NCBI RefSeq assembly: GCF_003788635.1
Contig: NZ_AYKH01000023.1
Coordinates: 124,001 to 188,000, forward strand
DNA length: 64,000 bases
Source of the DNA: Salinisphaera orenii subsp. orenii MK-B5
Lineage (GTDB): Bacteria; Pseudomonadota; Gammaproteobacteria; Nevskiales; Salinisphaeraceae
Direction of reading: 5' to 3'
Position numbers and translations under genes: made by a program. The notes beneath the pieces were generated by a model, which had not been told where the DNA came from, did no database searches, and saw nothing but the letters and a program-made list of their open reading frames with translations. Positions 1 to 8,806 of this stretch are shown piece after piece. The stretch's first letter is position 1. Every line of letters begins with the position of its first letter.

Positions 1-503
1 GATGGGCGCCACGCCGGATCGCTCCAGAGGCGCGCGAATGAGAGATCGTCCGCGTGGCGCGTGATCAGCCGCGTGCCGTCCGCGCCGACGGCGGCCCGAA
101 TCCGTCGGCCACGGTCGGCCGGCCCGCGCGGGCACACGCCCGCCGGCGCCCCGGCCGTCCGAGAGGCATGCCGTCAACGCGGCCGCACCGCCATGCTCGG
201 CAGGCACGGAACGCGGCCAATCGTGCCTCCGCGGGCCGTTCGCGCCGAGTCATGCAGCGTCGTTCGGCTGGGACCGAACCCTATCCTGCGTACGTCCGGC
301 GTCGCCTTACTGCGTCAGACCGGTGACGCCTCGCGCCGGCCGGGCCGGTGCGTTGCGGTCGGTCCAGTGCGCCCCGGCGGCGGCGCAGCGGCCGCGGCGG
401 CTCCGGCGTGGGTCATGGCCGACCGGGAGCCATCGCGCTCGCGCCGATCGACGGCTCGATCTCGCCCGCACGATGGTCGCGCCATCGCACTCGTCGCCCG
501 AAC
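1..503. other. No supported gene
   Basis: GC-rich stretch downstream of the D-amino acid dehydrogenase gene. Open frames run through it in several phases, but their translations are Arg/Ala/Pro-rich and carry no recognisable domain, as expected of GC-rich non-coding DNA. I see no terminator, RNA gene or repeat here. Confidence 0.5.
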
Positions 504-1739
504 TCAGGCCGACGGCGTCGCGGCGCTCGACTCGACGATGCCCGCGATGGTGTCCGCCGTGGCCGCCGACAGCGTCCAGCCGAGATGACCGTGGCCGGTG
601 TTGTAGAACACGTTCGACGATCGCCGGCCGCGACCGACACGCGGCAGCATGTTCGGCATCATCGGGCGCAGGCCGGCCCAGGGCACGACGTCACGGGTGT
701 TCACATCCGGGAAATAGGTCTCGACCCAGCGCGTCAGCGGCTCGATCCGGTCGGCGCGGATGTCGTGGTTGAAGCCGTTGAACTCGGCACTGCCGGCCAC
801 CCGCAGGCGATCGGTGCCCAACCGGCTGCTGACGAGCTTGACCGCGTCGTCGAGCAGGCTGACCTCCGGGGCGGCGGCCCGCGATGCGTCATCGCCCAGG
901 TTGACGGTGATCGAGTAGCCCTTGACCGGATAGACGTTGACGCGGTCGCCCAGCTGGGCGGCGAAGTCGCGGCTGGCGTTGCCCGCGCAGACCACCACGG
1001 CATCGTGAACCGCCCGGGTTTCCCGGCCCTCGTGCTCCGCGGTGATCGTCACGCGAAGGCCGTCGCTGTGCACGCGGCGCACGGCGTGCCGATAGCGCAG
1101 CACCGCGCCGCGCCGTTCGGCGGCGCGCGCCAGACCGTGGGTGTACATGTGGATGTCACCGGTGGCGTCGCTTTCGGTATAGAAGCCGCCGTAGTAGTCG
1201 GCGACCAGTGTCGGCTCGAGCGCGCGCATCTCCTCCGGCGTGACCGCGCGTCGCTCCAGGCCGCCGGCTTCCAGCAGCGGATTAACCGCCGCGGCGTGGT
1301 CGAAATCCGCCTTGTTCCGATAGACGTGCATCAGGCCCGTGTGTTTGGCGTCGAAGTCGATGCCCTCGGTCTCGGCCCAGCCGAACAGGTGTTCGCGGGC
1401 GGCGATCGCCAACCGTACGCTTTCGGTCGTGTTCGGCCCGTACTGCGGAATCGCGGCCATGAATTCGGCGAACCAGGAGATCTTGTGCCAGGACGGCTTG
1501 GGGTTGACGAGCAACGGCGCGTCGCCGCGGAACATCCACTTCAGCCCCTTGAGGATGGTGGGCCAGTGGTTCCATGCTTCGGCGTTGCAGGCCGACAGCT
1601 GCGCGCCGTTGGCGAACGAAGTCTCCATGGCCGGATAGCGGTTGCGCTCGTAGAGCGTGACGTCGAACCCGCGCCGTACCAGCGCATAGGCCGTGGTGAC
1701 ACCGGTGATGCCGCCGCCGAGAACAGCGATTGTCTTCAT
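504..1739 (-). CDS. dadA: D-amino acid dehydrogenase small subunit (DadA-like)
   Basis: 411-residue FAD-dependent oxidoreductase of the DAO fold. DadA enzymes oxidatively deaminate D-amino acids to 2-oxo acids and feed electrons to the membrane quinone pool. The N-terminus has the dinucleotide-binding signature GxGxxG at residues 8-13 (VLGGGITG) followed by a Glu about 20 residues later (LYERN). The C-terminus has the family's WAGLRPMMPNMLP and NTGHGHLGWT segments near the flavin. The ATG at 1739 was chosen over an upstream start because it directly begins the Rossmann strand and has a GAGGT ribosome site about 6 bases ahead. It is a single-gene unit with no alanine racemase beside it. Family assignment is firm; the precise substrate is not shown. 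Confidence 0.88.
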   Translation of the reverse strand: MKTIAVLGGGITGVTTAYALVRRGFDVTLYERNRYPAMETSFANGAQLSACNAEAWNHWPTILKGLKWMFRGDAPLLVNPKPSWHKISWFAEFMAAIPQYGPNTTESVRLAIAAREHLFGWAETEGIDFDAKHTGLMHVYRNKADFDHAAAVNPLLEAGGLERRAVTPEEMRALEPTLVADYYGGFYTESDATGDIHMYTHGLARAAERRGAVLRYRHAVRRVHSDGLRVTITAEHEGRETRAVHDAVVVCAGNASRDFAAQLGDRVNVYPVKGYSITVNLGDDASRAAAPEVSLLDDAVKLVSSRLGTDRLRVAGSAEFNGFNHDIRADRIEPLTRWVETYFPDVNTRDVVPWAGLRPMMPNMLPRVGRGRRSSNVFYNTGHGHLGWTLSAATADTIAGIVESSAATPSA

Positions 1740-1992
1740 GCGGACCTCGTCATGGCGTGATGCGACGTATGGCACACGCCGCGTGTGACCGAAGATGGCC
1801 TGTTCAGCGACCGAATCAAGGCTTCTGCACGGTTCGTGCCGCCCATGCCACCGCGCGCGAGCGCCTCGACGCGATGCCGCTCGCATTTGGTCGTTACCAC
1901 TCGAACCGGAAACGGGCCGCCTCGGTGCCGCCATCTGCCCCGAAGGCGGTATCTGCTAGCCTCCGGGCATCACATTGTTTCCGGAGTCCCCG

Positions 1993-2355
1993 ATGATCCG
2001 TATTCTCCCATTCGATGACGATCGCGTCGTCGCCCTGCACGTCGACGGCAAGACCACCGCCGAGGATCTGACCCCGGTGCTGTCCACGATCGAGAAGAAG
2101 CTCGCGGCCCACGATCGTCTGCGCATCTATCTCGAACTGCACGATTTCGGCGGCCTGTCGGCCGATGCACTGCTCGGGGACCTGAAGGCGGCGGTCAAGC
2201 ACTGGAACCGGTTCGAGCGCGAGGCGATCGTCACCGACACGGCCTGGGCCCAGAAGGTCGCCTCGGCCGCGGGCCGGCTGGTGCCCGGCCTCGATATCCG
2301 GTCCTTCGCCTTCAACGAGCGTGACGCTGCCCGGTCGTGGATTCGCGATGCCTGA
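1993..2355 (+). CDS. SpoIIAA/STAS-like protein
   Basis: 120-residue soluble protein resembling the SpoIIAA-like (DUF3478, UspA2-type) family: alternating short strands and helices, an early VDGKTTAEDLTP segment and a conserved WNRFEREAIVTD stretch followed by a C-terminal helix. These proteins have a STAS-like fold and are suspected of lipid or anti-sigma-type binding, but their role is not established. The ATG at 1993 has GGAG 7 bases upstream. An ATG 18 bases earlier would add six residues and lacks such a site. It overlaps the next gene by 8 bases, suggesting co-transcription. Confidence 0.75.
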   Translation: MIRILPFDDDRVVALHVDGKTTAEDLTPVLSTIEKKLAAHDRLRIYLELHDFGGLSADALLGDLKAAVKHWNRFEREAIVTDTAWAQKVASAAGRLVPGLDIRSFAFNERDAARSWIRDA

Positions 2356-2749
2356 GGATGACCCGGACCGCGGCCCGTCCGCCGTGCGCTCCGGCATACG
2401 GCGCGCCGATGCGGTGACGGAATTCGAGACCGAGGAACGCTGCTCTATCCTGGAGGTGGCCAACGACGCCGAAGACGGCGCGGTGTCGATCGCGCGGGCC
2501 CGGGTCCGGCCGGGCGTGACGACCGCATGGCATCACCTGATCGACACCCACGAGCGCTATCTCATCGTCAGCGGACTCGGGCGAGCCGAGATCGGTGAGC
2601 GCCCCCCGGCCGACGTCGCCGCCGGCGACGTGGTGCGCATTCCGGCCGGCGTCGCCCAGCGCATCGAGAACATCGGCGACACCGATCTGGTGTTCTACGC
2701 AATCTGCTCGCCTCGATTCACGCCGGCGTGCTACGTCGCGCTCGAATAG
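2348..2749 (+). CDS. Cupin-domain protein
   Basis: 133-residue single-domain cupin. The segment AWHHLIDTHERYLIVSGLG around residues 51-69 matches cupin motif 1 (metal-binding His/Glu followed by Gly), and GDVVRIPAGVAQRIENIGDTDL matches motif 2. The metal site looks intact, so it may be an enzyme or a small-molecule-binding protein, but no substrate can be named. It starts inside the end of the SpoIIAA-like gene (8-base overlap), so translation is probably coupled. Confidence 0.75.
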   Translation: MPEDDPDRGPSAVRSGIRRADAVTEFETEERCSILEVANDAEDGAVSIARARVRPGVTTAWHHLIDTHERYLIVSGLGRAEIGERPPADVAAGDVVRIPAGVAQRIENIGDTDLVFYAICSPRFTPACYVALE

Positions 2750-3136
2750 CGCCGAACAAGGCCCATGCCGGCGGCGACAGCTGCGCCGCAGCATCCATGC
2801 ACGGCCGGCAGGGGCTTATCTCCCGACTGTCCCTGCCAGACGGACTGCCGCTCGCGCCTTGTTTCGGACCACGATACGTCGGCTCTGCGGCTCGGCCGCC
2901 GTCGTGGCACGAGTCGGCAACGGCGACAACGACGGACGACGAGCGGGTTCGCGGCCGATACGCTGTGTCGCGTCAGCGGGTCGGCACGTCGGTCACAGGA
3001 TTCGGAGGCGCACGACTCGAGCGCCGTATCGCCCGCTCGCCTCGGCCGTCGCCCGGATCGCGCGGAGCCGGTTTGTGATCGCGCGAATTATTGCGCATCC
3101 TTTGCTTTACAGCCCATCACACAGGATGAATGCCGG
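2750..3136. other. Intergenic, no gene seen
   Basis: 387 bases between the cupin gene and the carbonic anhydrase gene. Open frames continue upstream of the carbonic anhydrase start, but the added residues are low-information and Arg-rich. The last 50 bases become locally AT-richer (GAATTATTGCGC, TTTGCTTTACAG), the likely promoter region of the carbonic anhydrase gene. No clear -35/-10 pair with normal spacing was found. Confidence 0.4.
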
Positions 3137-3751
3137 ATGATATCCGCCGACGAAGCCCTCGAACGGCTCAAGCGAGGCAACCGCGATTTCGTCACTCGAC
3201 TCCGCAGCGCGGATACATTGGCCGGCTCCCAGGCCGAGCTGGTGCAGCAGCAGGAGCCGTTCGCCATCGTGCTGGGCTGCTCGGATGCCCGCGTGCCGGC
3301 GGAGCTGGTTTTCAACCAGGGGCTGGGCGATCTGTTCGTAATCCGGGTCGCCGGCAATATCGTGGCACCGTCGCAGATCGGCAGCATCGAGTTCGCGGCC
3401 GCCATGTTCGGCACCCGCCTGGTGGTCGTGCTCGGCCACAGCCAGTGCGGTGCGATCCAGGCCACGCTCAACGAACTACAGCAGCCGACCGAGAATCAGT
3501 CCCCGAATCTGGCTTCGATCGTCAAACGCGTGCGGCCGTCGGTCGCGCGTCTGCTCAAGACCGATCTTCGCCACGATCACGCCGCGCTGGTGGCCGCCGC
3601 GGTACGCGCCAACGTCGACAAGTCGGTGCGCCAGCTGCGGCGGGGTTCGGCCATCCTGGAGGATCTGATCGAGAACGACGGCCTGAAGGTGGTCGGTGCC
3701 GAATACGCCGTGGAGACCGGCGAAGTCGCGTTCTTCGACGGCGCCGCATGA
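3137..3751 (+). CDS. Beta-class carbonic anhydrase
   Basis: 204 residues. It interconverts CO2 and bicarbonate in the cytoplasm. The Zn site is intact: Cys48 and Asp50 in CSDAR, His101 and Cys104 in GHSQCGA, with the Asp50/Arg52 pair of the active beta-CA gate. The flanking segments FAIVLGCSDARVP, FVIRVAGNI and GSIEFA are typical of bacterial beta-CAs. The ATG at 3137 gives normal family length and removes a long unsupported N-terminal extension; AGGA lies about 12 bases upstream. It sits alone, 30 kb from the RuBisCO genes, so a role in supplying CO2 for fixation is possible but only inferred. Confidence 0.93.
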   Translation: MISADEALERLKRGNRDFVTRLRSADTLAGSQAELVQQQEPFAIVLGCSDARVPAELVFNQGLGDLFVIRVAGNIVAPSQIGSIEFAAAMFGTRLVVVLGHSQCGAIQATLNELQQPTENQSPNLASIVKRVRPSVARLLKTDLRHDHAALVAAAVRANVDKSVRQLRRGSAILEDLIENDGLKVVGAEYAVETGEVAFFDGAA

Positions 3752-4096
3752 CGGCCATCGCCGCCCGCGTGGCATGAGCGCGCGGTACGGTCGACCGGCA
3801 GGCCGGTGTGCCATCGCGGCGACGCCCGGCTGGCGCATTCGCGCCAATCGATTGCAGCCGGCTCGGCCGGTCGGAATCATCACGGCCCGGCGGCACGCCA
3901 CCGAGGCCGGCCATACCGCCGTTCGCACGTCGACCGCGCTTGCCGTGGCGCAGGGCCTGAAGCGTCGCCCGCAACGCTGCCGCGCCCTACGATCGGCCCG
4001 CGCACGCGGGCCGTCGTCCGTGTGCTCCCGTCGCGCGTCGGCAACAACGCGGTCCTCGGCCGACCCCGGGCCGCGCGGCGAAAGGATGATTGAGCG
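3752..4096. other. Intergenic, no gene seen
   Basis: 345 GC-rich bases between carbonic anhydrase and the dehalogenase-like gene. No domain-bearing frame, terminator hairpin with a T-run or promoter pair is evident. The last 20 bases contain AAAGGA, the likely ribosome-binding site of the next gene. Confidence 0.4.
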
Positions 4097-4822
4097 ATGA
4101 CCGCGTCAATGCCCCGCACCGATGCCTCGACCCCGCGGATTCTGGCCTGCGACGTCTTCGGTACGGTCGTCGACTGGCACGGCTCGGTCATGCGCGAGAT
4201 CGCGGCACGCGCGCCGGCAATCGATGCCGCGGCGTTCGCGCGCGCCTGGCGGGCCGGGTACCAGCCGGCCATGGCGCGGGTTCGCGCCGGCGAACTCGGC
4301 TGGACGCGTATCGACGTGCTCAACCGCATGATCCTCGACACGCTGCTGCCCGAGTTCGGCCTGGCGGCCATGGACGAGGCGAGCCGCGCCGAACTCAACC
4401 GCGTCTGGCAGCGTCTGGCGCCCTGGCCGGACGCGGTGGCCGGACTGGCACGGCTACGGTCGCGCTTCATGCTCTGCACGTTGTCCAACGGCAACATCGG
4501 CCTGCTGGCCGAGATGGCCAAACACGCCGGCCTGCCCTGGGACTGCATCCTCTCGGCCGAGACCTTCGGCCGCTACAAGCCCGATCCCCGCACCTATCGG
4601 GGCGTGGCCGAGATCTTCGACGTCGAGCCCGGGCAGGTGATGCTGGTAGCCGCGCACCAGGACGATCTGGACGCCGCGCGCGACTGTGGCCTGCAGACGG
4701 CCTACATCGAGCGCCCGGCGGAGTTCGGCGCCGACGCGCCGAAGCCGGTCGTGGGCGATGCGGCCAACACCCTGCATGCGAGGGATTTGACGGATCTCGC
4801 CGACCGGCTCGGCTGTCCGTAG
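4097..4822 (+). CDS. Haloacid dehalogenase type II family hydrolase
   Basis: 241-residue HAD hydrolase of the L-2-haloacid dehalogenase branch. Motif I is DVFGTVVDW (nucleophile Asp19), motif II LSNG (Ser/Asn near residue 134), motif III YKPDPRTY, and the motif IV region reads VAAHQDDLDAARDCG. These are the type II dehalogenase signatures, with Phe-Gly-Thr after the nucleophile rather than the phosphatase-type DxDxT. The expected reaction is hydrolytic removal of halide from short 2-haloalkanoic acids, although many homologues have unknown substrates. Start chosen by AAAGGA about 11 bases upstream. It is isolated, with no transporter or regulator beside it. Confidence 0.85.
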   Translation: MTASMPRTDASTPRILACDVFGTVVDWHGSVMREIAARAPAIDAAAFARAWRAGYQPAMARVRAGELGWTRIDVLNRMILDTLLPEFGLAAMDEASRAELNRVWQRLAPWPDAVAGLARLRSRFMLCTLSNGNIGLLAEMAKHAGLPWDCILSAETFGRYKPDPRTYRGVAEIFDVEPGQVMLVAAHQDDLDAARDCGLQTAYIERPAEFGADAPKPVVGDAANTLHARDLTDLADRLGCP

Positions 4823-5222
4823 CGTGCCGACGATTCGCGGGACGCAGTCGCATCGCCCGGAGTGCGCGATTGCGCGATGAAACGGGCCAGCGCGGCCGCG
4901 CTCGCCGGCCCGGGTCGCCACGGGTGCGGCCGGTCGTCGGCCGGCCGTGATCGAGATCAACCGCTGGCCCGCGCCGTCCGTGAATGCAGCGAGAATGCCG
5001 AAGCGGCTCGATCCCGGACCAGCCCGTCGTCGCGGGCGCGCCACTTCGATGATCGTCGCCCCGGGCGTGCGCGATCGGCGGACGGCATCCGTCGTCCCGA
5101 TGCCCTGGCCCGATGTCCTGGCCCGATCGAATCGTTCCGGCCTATAGTGGCCCCGGCGCGCCGCGCCGCGAGAACGGCCGTCCGGAAGCCGTTCCAGCTT
5201 TCAACGAGGAGAACGACGAGCC
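4823..5222. other. Intergenic, promoter region of cysteine hydrolase gene
   Basis: 400 bases without a convincing gene. Near its end is a 13-base tandem repeat (annotated separately) followed by TATAGT at 5143-5148, a possible -10 element, and a strong AACGAGGAGAACG ribosome site in front of the gene at 5223. No well-spaced -35 could be assigned. Confidence 0.4.
5096..5126. repeat. 13-bp tandem direct repeat
   Basis: CCCGATGCCCTGG at 5096-5108 is followed without a gap by CCCGATGTCCTGG at 5109-5121 and by a partial third unit CCCGA at 5122-5126. It lies about 20 bases upstream of the TATAGT element in front of the cysteine hydrolase gene, so it could be a direct-repeat operator or simple slippage. 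Confidence 0.6.
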
Positions 5223-5819
5223 ATGACTGCGAACCCCACACTCCGCGCCGTCTCCGGACTGCCGGACACGCCCGCCGCCCTGTCCGATGCGGTGCTCATT
5301 CTCATCGATTGCCAGAACACCTACCGCGAGGGGGTGATGCAGCTGGAGGGCGTCGAGCCCGCACTTGTCGAGGCGCGTCGGCTTCTCGAGCGCGCCCGCG
5401 CGGCCGGTACGCCGATCGTGCATGTGCGCCACGACGCCGGCGCGGGATCGCCCTACGATCTGGATACCCACGTGGGCCGGATTGCCGAGGAGGTGGCGCC
5501 GGCCGAGGGCGAGACGCTCATCACCAAGACCCATCCGAACGCGTTCGTGCACACCGATCTGCAAGACGTGCTCCAGCGTTACGGCCGGAGCGATCTGGTC
5601 ATCGCCGGATTCATGACCCATATGTGCGTCAACTCCACCGCCCGCGGTGCCTTCAACCTCGGTTATGCGCCGACCGTAGTCGCTGCTGCGACCGCCACGC
5701 GGGCGCTGCCACTGGGCGACCATACGGTGCCGGCGCAGGCGCTGCACGAGGCCAGTCTCGCCGGCATCGCCGACCTGTTCGGTGTCGTCGCGGCCGATGG
5801 CGACGCCATTCCGGATTGA
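5223..5819 (+). CDS. Isochorismatase-family cysteine hydrolase
   Basis: 198 residues with the cysteine hydrolase triad: Asp29 (LIDCQNTY), Lys102 (ITKTHPNAF) and Cys135 (THMCVNSTAR), in the order and spacing of the isochorismatase-like family (nicotinamidases, N-carbamoyl amidases, isochorismatases). The GFMTHMCVNSTAR stretch with a cis-peptide before the Cys loop is characteristic. The amide substrate cannot be told from sequence. AGGAG precedes the ATG. Stand-alone gene, transcribed toward the aminotransferase gene. Confidence 0.85.
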   Translation: MTANPTLRAVSGLPDTPAALSDAVLILIDCQNTYREGVMQLEGVEPALVEARRLLERARAAGTPIVHVRHDAGAGSPYDLDTHVGRIAEEVAPAEGETLITKTHPNAFVHTDLQDVLQRYGRSDLVIAGFMTHMCVNSTARGAFNLGYAPTVVAAATATRALPLGDHTVPAQALHEASLAGIADLFGVVAADGDAIPD

Positions 5820-6037
5820 ACGCCGTACGGCGGGTGATACGAAACGCCTGCCGGGCTCGTCGACCGAATGGGGTGCGCCATGGCGCTCCCCATGGGCGCT
5901 GCCGCGTGTCGCGTCGTTTCGGAATCGACCGCGGCGGTTTCGGCTCCTCGGGCGCGCTACGGGCGGAGCGCGTTTTGGACGCGACACGCGATCCACCTCG
6001 TCCGCGTTCGCGCGATCACGGATGCGGTGGCCGGAAT

Positions 6038-6076
6038 CAAAACGGCCCGCCGTCGTCTTCAGCGAGGGCGGGCCGT
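6038..6076 (-). terminator. Rho-independent terminator of the aminotransferase gene
   Basis: A 10-base GC-rich inverted repeat (ACGGCCCGCC at 6042-6051 with GGCGGGCCGT at 6067-6076) stands 25 bases beyond the stop of the minus-strand aminotransferase gene. On the minus strand the stem is followed by TTTTG. Confidence 0.75.
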
Positions 6077-6101
6077 ACATCGGCGTAATGCGGCGCGGCC
6101 G

Positions 6102-7241
6102 TCAGCCGACGGGCGCGGCGATCTGCTCGACCACGGCTTCCAGACGGGCCACGGTGCGATCGACATCGGCGAGCTTGTCCAGCCCGAACAGGCCGATGCG
6201 GAACGTGCTGAAGCCGTCGCCTTCATCGCACATCAGCGGTACGCCGGCGGCGACCTGCATGCCGACGTCCTTGAACCGCTTGCCCGAGCGAATGTCCGGG
6301 TCGTCGGTATAGCTGACCACGACGCCGGATGCCTGGTAGCCCTCGGCCGCCACGCTGGGAAAGCCGCTGCTCTCGAGCAGTGCGCGAACCCGGCGCCCCA
6401 GTTCCTTCTGGCGTGCCTCGGCCTCGGCGAGGCCGAAATCGCGCGTCTCGTGCATCATCTCGCGCAGACGCGTCAGGCCGTCGGTGGGCATCGTGGCGTG
6501 ATAGGCGTGCCCGCCCTTCTCGTAGGTTTCCATGATCTCGAGCCACTTGCGCAGATCGCAGGCGTAGCTCGTGCTGGTCGTGTGCTCGATGCGTTCGCGC
6601 GCACGTTCGCCGAGCATCACCAGGCCGGCGCAGGGCGATGAACTCCAGCCCTTCTGCGGCGCGCTCACGAGCACGTCCACACCGGTGTCGGCCATGTCGA
6701 CCCAGTGCACGCCCGAGGCGATGCAGTCGAGCACGAACAGCCCGCCGACCTCGTGGACGGCGTCTGCGACCGCCCTGAGATAGTCGTCCGGCAGAACCAT
6801 ACCCGCCGAGGTCTCCACGTGCGGCGCGAACACGACGTCCGGCGCGTCGGCCCGAATGCGCTCGACCACCTCGCCGATCGGTGCGGGCGCGAACGGCGCC
6901 TGCAGATCGTCGTGGGTGCGCCGCGCCTGAATCGCATCGTGGGACGCGGGGATGCCGCCCATCTCGAGGATCTGCGTCCAGCGATAGCTGAACCAGCCGT
7001 TGCGGATGACCAGGCATCGCCGATCGCCGGCGAACTGACGCGCGACCGCCTCCATGCCGAAAGTGCCGCTGCCCGGGACGACCACGGCCGAGTGGGCTGC
7101 GTAGGCTTCCTTGAGCAGCGTCGAGACGTCGGTCAGCACATCCTGGAAGCGCGCCGACATGTGATTGAGGGCGCGGTCGGTGTAGACCACGGAGTATTCG
7201 AGCAGTCCGTCCGGATCCACCTGAGACCAGTTTTCTGACAT
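6102..7241 (-). CDS. Class V aminotransferase (alanine-glyoxylate / serine-pyruvate type)
   Basis: 379-residue PLP enzyme of the AGXT/SPT branch. Visible features: the N-terminal PGSGTFGMEA loop that holds the cofactor phosphate, the HVETSAGM segment, Asp172 (FVLDCIAS) that pairs with the pyridine nitrogen, and the Schiff-base Lys197 in SAPQKGWSSSP. Likely reactions are alanine:glyoxylate or serine:pyruvate transamination, or a related small amino donor; the choice is not decidable here. GGGAG sits 10 bases ahead of the ATG, and a clear terminator follows the stop. In a RuBisCO-bearing organism glyoxylate transamination would fit photorespiratory salvage, but this is speculation. Confidence 0.85.
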   Translation of the reverse strand: MSENWSQVDPDGLLEYSVVYTDRALNHMSARFQDVLTDVSTLLKEAYAAHSAVVVPGSGTFGMEAVARQFAGDRRCLVIRNGWFSYRWTQILEMGGIPASHDAIQARRTHDDLQAPFAPAPIGEVVERIRADAPDVVFAPHVETSAGMVLPDDYLRAVADAVHEVGGLFVLDCIASGVHWVDMADTGVDVLVSAPQKGWSSSPCAGLVMLGERARERIEHTTSTSYACDLRKWLEIMETYEKGGHAYHATMPTDGLTRLREMMHETRDFGLAEAEARQKELGRRVRALLESSGFPSVAAEGYQASGVVVSYTDDPDIRSGKRFKDVGMQVAAGVPLMCDEGDGFSTFRIGLFGLDKLADVDRTVARLEAVVEQIAAPVG

Positions 7242-7410
7242 ATTCTTCTATCTCCCGGTGTTCGTGCCAGCTCGGTACTGTCGCACAAAAATCACCGGGG
7301 GTCGCGGCGCGACGCCCACGTACCGGCCCCGATGACGGCACCCGAATGAACGAATCCCGAGCGAATGCGCCCCGAACCCGGCCCTGTGGCCCGACCCGCC
7401 GGCGTCGTCC

Positions 7411-8019
7411 GTGAATCTGCTCGTGCACCTGTATCTGGCCGAACGCACGGGCACGTCCGCCGCCGGCCAGATTCTCGGCGACATGGTCAAGGGACGGCTC
7501 GACGGGCGTCACGGCGCGGCCGTCGAGCGCGGCATCCGTCTGCACCGCGGCATCGACCGGGTGAGCGACGATCACGAGGCGCACCGCGCGATGCGTCGCC
7601 GTTTCCCGCCGCCGCTGCGCCGCTATGCCGGCATACTCGTGGACATCGGCTTCGACTACAGCCTGGCGCGGGCCTGGCCGGCCGCCATGCACGGCAGTCT
7701 CGCGGCCTTTGCACAGCGCGCGCAGCGCCGGGTGATCGCCGAGTGGCCGCAGACTGCACCCCTGCCCGCCTCACGAATGCGGGGGCTGGCCGCCACGCTG
7801 GCCGGCTATGCCGATCCGAGCGGCATTCAACGGGCGCTGGACTCCGTCGCCGCACGACTGGCGCGGGCCAGCCCGGTGGCCGACGCCCTGCCCGCGATGC
7901 TGGCCGAGCGGCCGGCTTTCGACGCGCGGCTGCCCGATATTCTGGCCGACCTGGATGCCTTCGCGGCGGCCGGCGCGAACGAGAGCGTCGGGAGGCCGGC
8001 GCGCCCGGCCGAGCGCTGA
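7411..8019 (+). CDS. acpH: Acyl carrier protein phosphodiesterase (AcpH / DUF479 family)
   Basis: 202 residues. The N-terminus MNLLVHLYLAE followed by GQILGDMVKG and the helical HRGIDRVSDDHEAHRAMRRRFPPPLRRYAGILVDIGFDY match the DUF479/AcpH family, HD-like hydrolases that remove 4'-phosphopantetheine from holo-ACP. His and Asp residues of the metal site (HRGID, VSDDH, DIGFDY) are present. The start is GTG at 7411, directly at the conserved N-terminus, without an obvious ribosome-binding site. Starts opposite the aminotransferase gene with a 169-base shared promoter region. Confidence 0.82.
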   Translation: MNLLVHLYLAERTGTSAAGQILGDMVKGRLDGRHGAAVERGIRLHRGIDRVSDDHEAHRAMRRRFPPPLRRYAGILVDIGFDYSLARAWPAAMHGSLAAFAQRAQRRVIAEWPQTAPLPASRMRGLAATLAGYADPSGIQRALDSVAARLARASPVADALPAMLAERPAFDARLPDILADLDAFAAAGANESVGRPARPAER

Positions 8020-8173
8020 GGGCGGTTCCAGTCGCCGAGCGTTACCGGTACGCGGGCCCCGCGCGCGGTCGGCATGCGATTTCGGGCCGGCTGGGCCTCG
8101 CGGTTGCGATACGCCGGCGGCATGCGCCGTGAAAAGCGCGAGACAGGAAACGAACCGAAGGCCTCGTCCGTCG

Positions 8174-8761
8174 TCAGCCGGCCCAGCTGCGCTCCAGACG
8201 ATCGGCGACGTCGATGTCGCGCAGGGCGCGGATGCGCGGCGCGTCGATCTGCTCGGCGATATAGTGCGCGACGTGGCGACGGAGTTCGCCCTCGACGTCC
8301 GCCAGCCGGTTGAGCACGTTGGCGCCGAAACCGCGGGCCGCGACCTCCACGCGCACGTCCGCTTCCGCGGGCGTGGCCACGTCGATGAATATCCGCAGCG
8401 GCGCGAGCGCCCGCGCGGTCAGGCGCAGATCGGCGTGCAGGTCGGCGTCGAAGCGATGCGACTGGCCGGCCAGCCGCACTTCGAGGGCGAGATGCACCGG
8501 CAGGGTCACGTCGAAGGCGATGACCTCGCCCTCGCGCGGCGTCACCTTGGGCGCCACCACGTGGCCGCTCGCGGTGATGCTCGCCACGCCGCCGGGGCCG
8601 ATGCTGCGCGGGCCGACGTCGATGCGGTCGCCGGCGATGCTCGCCAGCGCCGACTCGACGCGTTCCGTGGTGACCGCATACTCGAAGAACCGTCGACCGA
8701 AGGTCTCGTAGGAGAACTCGCGTTCGTCGCCCTCCGGCGCAGCAGCCTCATCCGCACTCAT
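8174..8761 (-). CDS. Conserved hypothetical protein
   Basis: 195 residues, no signal peptide or membrane segment. The body is a run of beta-strand-like segments (GGVASITASGHVVAPKV, IAFDVTLPVHLALEVRLAG, HRFDADLHADLRLTARALAPLRIFIDV) ending in a helical, charged tail. The alternating pattern recalls elongated lipid-binding beta-barrels, but I do not recognise a named family and assign no function. It lies 45 bases downstream of the IalB-like gene on the same strand and may share its transcript. The third-position GC preference and lack of frame interruptions support it being real. Confidence 0.6.
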   Translation of the reverse strand: MSADEAAAPEGDEREFSYETFGRRFFEYAVTTERVESALASIAGDRIDVGPRSIGPGGVASITASGHVVAPKVTPREGEVIAFDVTLPVHLALEVRLAGQSHRFDADLHADLRLTARALAPLRIFIDVATPAEADVRVEVAARGFGANVLNRLADVEGELRRHVAHYIAEQIDAPRIRALRDIDVADRLERSWAG

Positions 8762-8806
8762 CGTCGGCCGCAGCCGCGGCCGTCCACGCGTATCAAGCCC
8801 ATGGCG

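Noticed and set aside
348-1760. 470-codon plus-strand frame over dadA
   Set aside because: Antisense shadow of the D-amino acid dehydrogenase; no motif or ribosome site.
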